Assembly (NCBI GenBank): GCA_038213835.1
Contig: JBBQSN010000125.1
Span: 1-10,508 of the forward strand
Direction of reading: 5' to 3'
DNA from: JBBQSN01 sp038213835
GTDB lineage: Bacteria > Actinomycetota > Actinomycetes > Actinomycetales > CAWJMD01
Length of the DNA: 10,508 bases
The number at the start of each line of letters is the position of its first letter. Within the stretch, counting starts at the first letter, position 1. The notes under the pieces are model-generated. The model made no database searches, was not told the origin of the DNA, and saw only the letters and a program-made list of their open reading frames with translations. Made by a program: the position numbers and the translations under genes. Of the stretch, positions 1-4,994 are shown one piece after another.

Positions 1-229
1 CCTCATAGGTCGTGAAGCCCATCGACGGCACGTAGAACAGCGTGAGGAACGTGCCCGAGAGCAGCAGCACCACGAAGCTGTAGAGCGTGACCTCGCCGAG
101 CATGAAGGACCAGTGGTCCGGGAACACCTTGCGGGCGCCGAACTTGACCGCGTTCGAGATGCCCAGTCGCTGGTCGAGGAAGTCGGCTGTACCTGCTGCC
201 GCCTTCTCGGTGGTCGTCGTCATGCTCAT
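1..229 (-). CDS. qcrB: Cytochrome bc1 (bcc) complex cytochrome b subunit, N-terminal fragment
   Basis: Only the first 76 residues are present; the gene runs off the left edge. QcrB is the membrane cytochrome b of the menaquinol:cytochrome c reductase, carrying the quinol sites and the two b hemes, but those parts lie outside the window. What is visible is an N-terminus (MSMTTTTEKA) followed by FLDQRLGIS, then VFPDHWSFMLGEVTLYSF and the first membrane helix at about 46-66, a pattern typical of actinobacterial QcrB. The ATG at 229 overlaps the qcrA stop as ATGA, implying translational coupling. A second in-frame ATG at 223 (MTTTTEK) is an equally possible start, because the purine-rich GGGGTGA lies just upstream of both. 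Identity rests on this short N-terminus plus its position after qcrC-qcrA. Confidence 0.9.
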   Translation of the reverse strand, partial: MSMTTTTEKAAAGTADFLDQRLGISNAVKFGARKVFPDHWSFMLGEVTLYSFVVLLLSGTFLTLFYVPSMGFTTYE

Positions 230-1296
230 TCACCCCGCTCGAAGTAACTCGGCCCGGTGGGTTCGGTGAAGTCCGACTGCGCCACCAGGTAGCCCTCGTC
301 GTCCACGGTAATCGGAAGCTGGGGAAGCGGCCTCTTGGCCGGCCCGAAGATGACCTTGCAGTGATCGGTCACGTCGAACGTCGACTGGTGGCACGGGCAG
401 AGCAGGTGGTGGGTCTGCTGCTCGTACAGCGCCACGGGGCAGCCGACGTGGGTGCAGATCTTGGAGTAGGCGTAGATGCCGTCGACGCTCCAGCCCTCCC
501 GGCCCTCGGGGACGGTGACGTCCTTGGGGTCGAGGCGGACCAGGAGCACGGCGGCCTTGGCCTTCTCCTCCAGGAAGTGCTCCGAGTCGCGCAGGCCCTC
601 GGGGATCACGTGGAAGACCGAGCCCTGGGTCACCTCGGCGGCCAGGATCGGGTCGCCACCGGGGTCCTGGGTCAGCCGGCGCATCCGGACCTCGCCGCCC
701 TCGGCGATCTCCTCGCCCCACAGCGTGTGCGTGAGGGAGTCGCCCGGCAGCGGGCCGAGGTCGCGCAGCAGCACCAGACCGGGGAGCGGGAACAGCGCGA
801 GCGCACCGAGCAGCGAGTTGCGGATCAGCGGGCGCCGCCCGATGCCGGACTCCTCGTTGCCGGTGCGCAGGATCTCGACGGCATCGGCACGGGCCTGGTC
901 GCTGCCGCGCATCAGGTGACGCTCCTCGACCACCTCGGCGTCCGGCATCAGGGTCTTGGCCCAGTGCACGGCACCGACACCGATGAAGAACAGTGACACC
1001 GCCATGCCGATGCCGAGCCACAGGGTGGAGGCCTGGATCGAGGCGAAGTCGCCCTCGGGGCGCCAGACGAAGTACGCGACGATGGCGAACAGGGTGCCGA
1101 GCGCGGAGATGATGAAGAGCAGGACGACCTGGCGCTCGGCGCGCTTGGCCGCCGTGGCGTCGGTGTCGGCCATCCGGTGCCGGTGGGCCGGCAGACCGGG
1201 GTTCTCGAACCGGTCGGGCAGGTTCGTGCCGCCGCCGCCGCCGCCGACGGCGACGTCGGTGCCGTGACCTGCTGCGTGCTTCTCGAGGTCGGTCAT
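226..1296 (-). CDS. qcrA: Cytochrome bc1 (bcc) complex Rieske iron-sulfur subunit
   Basis: A 356-residue Rieske [2Fe-2S] protein that passes electrons from menaquinol towards the cytochrome c subunit. The cluster motifs are CTHVGC (281-286) and CPCH (300-303): ligands are expected to be C281, H283, C300 and H303, with C286-C302 as the disulfide. In place of the usual CPCHGS the sequence reads CPCHQS. Three hydrophobic helices at about 57-78, 91-113 and 161-178 match the long actinobacterial QcrA, which has three membrane spans rather than one. The cytoplasmic N-terminus contains a run of six glycines (residues 18-23). The ATG at 1296 overlaps the qcrC stop (ATGA) and has GGGAG ten bases upstream; the open frame continues further upstream only because it overlaps qcrC in another frame. 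It is followed by qcrB, again with an ATGA overlap. Confidence 0.96.
   Translation of the reverse strand: MTDLEKHAAGHGTDVAVGGGGGGTNLPDRFENPGLPAHRHRMADTDATAAKRAERQVVLLFIISALGTLFAIVAYFVWRPEGDFASIQASTLWLGIGMAVSLFFIGVGAVHWAKTLMPDAEVVEERHLMRGSDQARADAVEILRTGNEESGIGRRPLIRNSLLGALALFPLPGLVLLRDLGPLPGDSLTHTLWGEEIAEGGEVRMRRLTQDPGGDPILAAEVTQGSVFHVIPEGLRDSEHFLEEKAKAAVLLVRLDPKDVTVPEGREGWSVDGIYAYSKICTHVGCPVALYEQQTHHLLCPCHQSTFDVTDHCKVIFGPAKRPLPQLPITVDDEGYLVAQSDFTEPTGPSYFERGE
1228..1245. repeat. (GCC)6 trinucleotide run in qcrA
   Basis: Six perfect GCC units on the plus strand (GGC in the gene) encode the glycine run at residues 18-23 of QcrA. The run sits in the cytoplasmic N-terminal linker before the first membrane helix, so length changes in steps of one residue would probably be tolerated. 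Confidence 0.85.
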
Positions 1297-2081
1297 GAGG
1301 ACTTCGCTCCCAGCCAGACGGTGCACGCGATGATGATGCCGAGCAGGCCCACCCAGGCGAACAGGCCCTCGGTGACCGGGCCCAGCGACCCGAGGCTGAG
1401 TCCGCCGGGGGAGGGCTGCGCCTCGACGTACTTGAGGTAGCTGATGATGCTCTGCTTCTCCTCGGGCGTGATGTTGGCGTCGTTGAAGACCGGCATCGAC
1501 TGGGGGCCGGACACCATGGCCTCGTAGATGTGCTTCTCGCTGACGCCATCGAGCGCGGGCGCGTACTTGCCCCGGGTGAGCGCCCCGCCCGAGCCGACCA
1601 CGTTGTGGCACATGGCGCAGTTGACCCGGAACAGCTCGTTGCCCTCGGCGAGGCGCTCGTCCTGCTCGACGACCTGCAGGATCTCCTCGGAGGGGATGGC
1701 CGGGCCGGGGCCGAGCGTGGCGACGTAGGCCGACAGGTCGGCGACGTCCTGCTCGGAGAACTTGACCTCCTTCTCCGGGGCCTGCGGCGCGGTGGCCTCC
1801 AGCGGCATCCGGCCGCTGCCGACCTGGAAGTCGGTGGCAGCCGCGCCCACGCCGACCAGGCTGGGGCCGGCGGAGCCGCCCTGGCCCGACGGGCCGTGGC
1901 AGGTGGAGCAGTTGGCCTGGAACAGCTTCTCGCCCCGGTCGGCGTCACCGCTGGCGGTCGTCGAGGCGGCGGCCTGCTGGGGAGCGGCGACCGCGTAGGC
2001 CCCGCCCATGACGAACAGGCCGAGCAGCAGCAGCACGATCCCTGCCAGCGGGTGGCGCCGGCGGGCGGCGAGTGCCTTCAC
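1293..2081 (-). CDS. qcrC: Cytochrome bc1 (bcc) complex diheme cytochrome c subunit
   Basis: A 262-residue diheme c-type cytochrome that replaces soluble cytochrome c in Actinobacteria by carrying electrons directly from the Rieske centre to the aa3 oxidase. Two heme-binding motifs are visible, CSTCH (58-62) and CAMCH (155-159), each in its own cytochrome c domain; likely distal methionines are M92 (GRMPL) and M196 (SMPVF). An N-terminal hydrophobic segment at about 12-33 after basic residues (ARRRH) serves as signal/anchor, and a C-terminal helix at about 237-257 anchors the protein. The start is GTG at 2081 with GAGGGA six bases upstream. The stop overlaps the qcrA ATG. It lies 76 bases downstream of ctaE on the same strand. 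Confidence 0.96.
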   Translation of the reverse strand: MKALAARRRHPLAGIVLLLLGLFVMGGAYAVAAPQQAAASTTASGDADRGEKLFQANCSTCHGPSGQGGSAGPSLVGVGAAATDFQVGSGRMPLEATAPQAPEKEVKFSEQDVADLSAYVATLGPGPAIPSEEILQVVEQDERLAEGNELFRVNCAMCHNVVGSGGALTRGKYAPALDGVSEKHIYEAMVSGPQSMPVFNDANITPEEKQSIISYLKYVEAQPSPGGLSLGSLGPVTEGLFAWVGLLGIIIACTVWLGAKSS

Positions 2082-2106
2082 GACTGGTCCCTCGTCTCTG
2101 CGTCGT

Positions 2107-2122
2107 TCGAGGTGTTCCTCGA
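2107..2122 (-). other. Small hairpin between ctaE and qcrC
   Basis: A perfect 6-bp inverted repeat (TCGAGG/CCTCGA) with a 4-base loop lies in the 76-base ctaE-qcrC spacer, about 13 bases before the qcrC ribosome binding site. It has no T-run, so it is more likely an mRNA processing or stability element than a terminator. It could also be chance in GC-rich DNA. Confidence 0.3.
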
Positions 2123-2157
2123 TGTGTCTTCCGGACCGACGGGGTTCACGGATGCGC

Positions 2158-2796
2158 TCACTTGATCAGGTAGATGACGGCGAACAGACCGATCCACACC
2201 ACGTCGACGAAGTGCCAGTAGTACGACGTGACGACGGCGCTGGTGGCCTCGTGGTGGCCGAACTTCCTGGCCGCGAAGCTGCGGCCGATCACGAGCAGGA
2301 ACGCGAGCAGGCCGCCGGCGACGTGCAGGCCGTGGAAGCCGGTCGTGAGGTAGAAGACCGAGCCGTACGGGCTGGACGCGATGGTCAGGCCCTCCTCGAC
2401 GAGCTTGGCGTACTCGTAGACCTGCCCGGCGACGAACATCGAGCCCATCACGAAGGTCAGGACGTACCACTCGCGCATGCCCCAGCGGACGACGTTCAGC
2501 AGCGAGGCGGTGCGACCGGGCTGCAGCCGCTCGGCCGCGAAGACGCCCATCTGGCAGGTGACCGAGCTCAGCACCAGGATGATCGTGTTGGTCGAGGAGA
2601 ACGGGATGTTGAGCAGCTCCGGCTCGACGGCCCACAGCCCCGGCTCGACCGAGCGGATCGTGAAGTACATGGCGAACAGCCCGGCGAAGAACATCAGCTC
2701 GCTGGCCAGCCACACGATGGTCCCGACCGAGACCATGTTGGGACGGCTCAGCGCCGGGTGGGCTGGAGCCAGGGAGGAGGAGGTCACGGTCGCCAC
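2158..2796 (-). CDS. ctaE: Cytochrome c oxidase (aa3-type) subunit III
   Basis: Subunit III of the terminal oxidase that forms a supercomplex with QcrCAB. From the GTG at 2796 it is 212 residues with five membrane helices (about 24-45, 70-88, 110-129, 145-171, 192-211), the short actinobacterial form lacking the first two helices of the seven-helix version. Family signatures include RPNMVSVGTIVWLASELMFF near the start, CQMGVFAAER, YGSVFYLTTGFHGLHV and the C-terminal SYYWHFVDVVW. The start is uncertain. An ATG nine bases upstream (2805) has GGGAG eight bases before it. However, CATAAT at 2809-2804 looks like the -10 box, which would place the transcript start at the GTG and leave the ATG off the mRNA. 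The gene begins the minus-strand respiratory operon and is divergent from the receiver-trpD pair. Confidence 0.93.
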   Translation of the reverse strand: MATVTSSSLAPAHPALSRPNMVSVGTIVWLASELMFFAGLFAMYFTIRSVEPGLWAVEPELLNIPFSSTNTIILVLSSVTCQMGVFAAERLQPGRTASLLNVVRWGMREWYVLTFVMGSMFVAGQVYEYAKLVEEGLTIASSPYGSVFYLTTGFHGLHVAGGLLAFLLVIGRSFAARKFGHHEATSAVVTSYYWHFVDVVWIGLFAVIYLIK

Positions 2797-2803
2797 GCAA
2801 GCC

Positions 2804-2831
2804 ATTATGGCCGCTCCCGGCCGAAGGACAA
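2804..2831 (-). promoter_or_regulatory. Putative ctaE-qcrCAB promoter, leaderless
   Basis: On the minus strand, TTGTCC (2831-2826) and CATAAT (2809-2804) are separated by 16 bases, matching 4 of 6 and 5 of 6 positions of the housekeeping sigma consensus. The -10 box is followed by exactly 7 bases and then the GTG at 2796, the geometry of a leaderless transcript. It is the best consensus promoter in the window, as expected for highly expressed respiratory genes. The -10 also sits in an odd-length palindrome (GCCAT-T-ATGGC, 2801-2811). Confidence 0.5.
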
Positions 2832-2835
2832 CGGC

Positions 2836-2862
2836 GACCCCCCGCTGGCCGCGGCGGGGGTC
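2836..2862. other. Inverted repeat upstream of the ctaE promoter
   Basis: GACCCCC at 2836-2842 pairs with GGGGGTC at 2856-2862; after a one-base bulge, GC at 2844-2845 pairs with 2854-2855, giving a 9-bp stem with an 8-base loop. It lies 4 bases upstream of the putative ctaE -35 box in the divergent spacer, where an operator could sit. GC-rich DNA forms such stems by chance, so the role is unproven. Confidence 0.3.
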
Positions 2863-2923
2863 CGCGAGCGACGCGGCGCCAGGGCCCGGGCGGCGTGGCG
2901 GAGGGTGCCGGCGGCCGGGCCGC

Positions 2924-2929
2924 TAGGCT
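2924..2929 (+). promoter_or_regulatory. Possible -10 box for the receiver-trpD pair
   Basis: TAGGCT fits the actinobacterial TANNNT -10 pattern and lies 62 bases before the ATG at 2992, leaving a leader of about 55 bases that includes an AGGA ribosome binding site. No convincing -35 element is visible. Confidence 0.25.
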
Positions 2930-2991
2930 GGCGCCCGCCCGGCAGAACCGCCCGGAACAGCACGACAGCCAGGTCGACGGACAGGATCCCG

Positions 2992-3417
2992 ATGGACGCC
3001 AGCACCGCCCCGCGCCTCCTGCGGGTGCTGCTCTACAGCGACGACTCCGACACCCGCGCCGCCGTGCGGCTGGCGATCGGGCGCCGCGCCGCCTCCGACC
3101 TCCCTGAGGTCGAGTGGATCGAGTGCGCCACCTCCGACGCCGTCATCAGCCGCGCCGACGCCGGTGGTCTGGACGTGATGGTGCTGGACGGCGAGGCCGT
3201 GCCGTTCGGCGGCATGGGCCTGTGCCGCCAGCTGAAGAACGAGATCTTCCGCTGCCCGCCGGTGCTGGTGCTGACCGGCCGCCCGCAGGACGCCTGGCTG
3301 GCCACCTGGTCGCTCGCCGACGCCGCGGTGCCGCACCCCCTCGACCCGTTGGCGGTCGCCGAGGCCCTCGCCGACCTGGCCCGGATGCGGCTGGCCGGCA
3401 CCGCCTCGGCGAGCTGA
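2992..3417 (+). CDS. Stand-alone receiver-like (CheY-fold) protein, degenerate
   Basis: A 141-residue protein resembling one response-regulator receiver domain with no output domain. The strand pattern is RVLLYSDDSD (11-20, acidic pair D17/D18), DVMVLDGEA (61-69, with D66 at the phospho-acceptor position), PVLVLTGR (90-97, T95 as switch Thr) and AAVPHPLDP (111-119). The near-invariant lysine before the proline of that last loop is replaced by H115, so normal phosphorylation chemistry may be altered or lost. No histidine kinase gene is adjacent. The ATG at 2992 has AGGA five bases upstream. It is divergent from ctaE and ends 29 bases before trpD, so the two are probably co-transcribed. The fold is a fair call; the signal and target are unknown. 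Confidence 0.75.
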   Translation: MDASTAPRLLRVLLYSDDSDTRAAVRLAIGRRAASDLPEVEWIECATSDAVISRADAGGLDVMVLDGEAVPFGGMGLCRQLKNEIFRCPPVLVLTGRPQDAWLATWSLADAAVPHPLDPLAVAEALADLARMRLAGTASAS

Positions 3418-3446
3418 CCGCTCCGGACCGCGACGAGCCGACGACG

Positions 3447-4496
3447 ATGACCAGCTCGGCCGACCGCACCTGGCCGTCGGTGCTCAGCGCGCTGCTCGCC
3501 GGGGAGGACCTCGCGCGTGAGGACACCGCCTGGGCGATGGACGAGGTGATGTCCGGCGAGACCGGCGCCGTCCCGCTCGCCGGGTTCCTGGTGGCCCTGC
3601 GGGCCAAGGGCGAGACCGTGGACGAGGTGCAGGGCCTGGTCGAGGCGATGCTGGCGCACTCGGTGCGGATCGAGGTCCCCGGTCCGTGCGTCGACGTCGT
3701 CGGCACCGGCGGCGACCGCCGCAACACCGTGAACATCTCCACGATGGCGGCGCTGGTGGCCGCGGGCGCCGGTGCCCGGGTGGTCAAGCACGGCAACCGG
3801 GCGGCGTCGTCGGCGGCGGGGTCGGCCGACGTGCTGGAGGCCCTCGGGGTGCGGCTGGACCTGCCCGTCGACCGGGTCGGGCCGGTCGCCGAGGAGGTGG
3901 GCATCACGTTCTGCTTCGCGAACCTCTTCCACCCGGCGATGCGGCACGCGGCCGTCGCCCGGCGCGAGCTCGGCGTGGCCACGGCGTTCAACCTGCTGGG
4001 GCCCCTGACCAACCCGGCGCAGCCGGCCGCGAGCGCGATCGGGGTGGCCGACGCCCGGGTCGCCCCGGTGATGGCCGGTGTCCTGGCCGCCCGCGGTCGC
4101 AGCGCCCTGGTGTTCCGGGGCGGAGACGGCCTGGACGAGCTGACCACCACCGGCACCTCGCACGTGTGGTGGGTGCGCGACCGGTCGGTGACCGAGCACG
4201 TGCTCGACCCTGCTGCGCTCGGCCTGCCGACCTCCCGGGTGGAGGACCTCGTCGGCGGTGACGCCACCCACAACGCGGGCGTCGTCCGCGAGCTGCTGGA
4301 GGGGCGCACCGGGCCGGTGCGCGACGCCGTGCTGCTCAACGCCGCCGCGGCCCTGGTGGCGCTGGACGACGCCGCGGGCGACGGCGAGGGCGCACTGGAG
4401 GAGCGGTTCGCGCTCGGGCTGGCGCGGGCGGCGGCGGCGGTCGAGGACGGCAGGGCGGCCGACCTGCTGCGACGCTGGGTCGCCGCGACCGCCTGA
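3447..4496 (+). CDS. trpD: Anthranilate phosphoribosyltransferase
   Basis: Transfers the phosphoribosyl group of PRPP to anthranilate, the second step from chorismate to tryptophan; a soluble dimeric enzyme. The 349-residue length is normal. Motifs in order are GTGGD (86-90) with NTVNIST (93-99) for PRPP, KHGNRAASSAAGSADVLEALG (114-134), FANLFHPAMRH (157-167), RRELGVATAFNLLGPLTNPA (172-191), and GGDGLDEL (225-232), whose D230/E231 pair corresponds to the magnesium-binding acidic residues. The ATG at 3447 fits the family N-terminus, although no clear ribosome binding site precedes it; coupling to the receiver gene 29 bases upstream is plausible. No other trp gene is nearby. A trpD next to ctaE on the opposite strand is a conserved actinobacterial arrangement, as in M. 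tuberculosis. It converges on the RAM-domain gene with a 22-base gap. Confidence 0.97.
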   Translation: MTSSADRTWPSVLSALLAGEDLAREDTAWAMDEVMSGETGAVPLAGFLVALRAKGETVDEVQGLVEAMLAHSVRIEVPGPCVDVVGTGGDRRNTVNISTMAALVAAGAGARVVKHGNRAASSAAGSADVLEALGVRLDLPVDRVGPVAEEVGITFCFANLFHPAMRHAAVARRELGVATAFNLLGPLTNPAQPAASAIGVADARVAPVMAGVLAARGRSALVFRGGDGLDELTTTGTSHVWWVRDRSVTEHVLDPAALGLPTSRVEDLVGGDATHNAGVVRELLEGRTGPVRDAVLLNAAAALVALDDAAGDGEGALEERFALGLARAAAAVEDGRAADLLRRWVAATA

Positions 4497-4518
4497 CCTG
4501 ATCGCGAGGTGGGGCCGG

Positions 4519-4800
4519 TCAGCCGTCGAGGCCGAGGCTGAACGCGGCGTCGAGGTCGTTCGTTGAGTAGGTGCGGAACGCGATGTAGGTGCGGGTGCCG
4601 GTGACGCCCTCGACCTTGCTGATCCGGTCCGCGATGACGTCGGCGAGCGCGTCGTGCTCGGCCACGCGCACGGTCGCCACCAGGTCGGTGTCGCCGGTGA
4701 CGGAGTAGACCTCGTCGACGCCGTCGATCTCGGCGATCTGCTGGGCCGCCTCGGGGATCCGATCGACGTCGGTGTCGATCAGCACGATCGCGGTGATCAC
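4519..4800 (-). CDS. Stand-alone RAM domain (Lrp/AsnC ligand-binding domain) protein
   Basis: A 93-residue protein corresponding to the effector-binding RAM half of Lrp/AsnC regulators (a ferredoxin-like alpha-beta fold that oligomerises and binds amino acids), with no DNA-binding domain. Visible features are an ITAIVLIDTDVDRIPE first strand and helix, GVDEVYSVTGDTDLVATVRV (27-46, including the typical VTGDTDL turn), and a final GVTGTRTYIAFRTYS strand (65-79). Stand-alone RAM proteins are known in Actinobacteria; they may sense amino acids or modulate full-length Lrp proteins. The start is GTG at 4800, with GGAGG four bases upstream. It lies next to trpD (convergent), so a link to amino-acid status is tempting but unproven. 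Its upstream region carries the tandem repeats. Confidence 0.88.
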   Translation of the reverse strand: MITAIVLIDTDVDRIPEAAQQIAEIDGVDEVYSVTGDTDLVATVRVAEHDALADVIADRISKVEGVTGTRTYIAFRTYSTNDLDAAFSLGLDG

Positions 4801-4841
4801 AGGGCCTCCAGGGTCGCAGCGGCGGGCGGGTCAGCGGCGCC

Positions 4842-4847
4842 AGCGTA
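4842..4847 (-). promoter_or_regulatory. Possible -10 box for the RAM-domain gene
   Basis: TACGCT on the minus strand (4847-4842) fits TANNNT and would start a transcript about 35 bases before the GTG, leaving room for the GGAGG site at 4809-4805. The -35 region would fall inside the 11-bp repeat array that begins at 4858. Confidence 0.3.
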
Positions 4848-4857
4848 GTGCCCTGCC

Positions 4858-4934
4858 GGGTGCAGGCCGGGTGCAGGCCGGGTGCAGGCCGGGTGCAGGC
4901 CGGGTGCAGGCCGGGTCGAGGTCGGGTGCAGGTC
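4858..4934. repeat. Tandem array of 11-bp units
   Basis: Five perfect consecutive copies of GGGTGCAGGCC occupy 4858-4912. They are followed by two diverged copies, GGGTCGAGGTC (4913-4923) and GGGTGCAGGTC (4924-4934). The array is intergenic, upstream of the RAM-domain gene. The period is close to one helical turn. There are no unique spacers, so it is not a CRISPR. Confidence 0.95.
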
Positions 4935-4944
4935 GGGCGCGGTC

Positions 4945-4994
4945 GGGGTCGGTCGGGGTCGGTCGGGGTCGGTCGGGGTCGGTCGGGGTCGGTC
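4945..4994. repeat. Tandem array of 10-bp units
   Basis: Five perfect copies of GGGGTCGGTC, separated from the 11-bp array by a 10-base transitional stretch (GGGCGCGGTC, 4935-4944). The array runs into the stop codon of the nuclease gene: the last TC of the array supplies two bases of the TGA at 4995-4993. Unit sequences of the two arrays grade into each other through the diverged copies, suggesting slippage expansion from a related G-rich seed. Confidence 0.95.

Noticed and set aside
2158..2296. Possible truncation of cytochrome oxidase subunit III, since it has five rather than seven helices
   Set aside because: The five-helix form of about 200 residues is normal in Actinobacteria, and both ends match the family.
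2803..2805. ATG as ctaE start
   Set aside because: It overlaps the best -10 box; retained only as an alternative because GGGAG lies eight bases upstream.
4496..4510. Hairpin terminator between trpD and the RAM gene
   Set aside because: Only a 4-bp stem (ACCT/AGGT) with a 7-base loop; too weak to support.
4858..4994. CRISPR array
   Set aside because: Units are only 10-11 bp, directly abutting, without unique spacers, and no cas gene is present.
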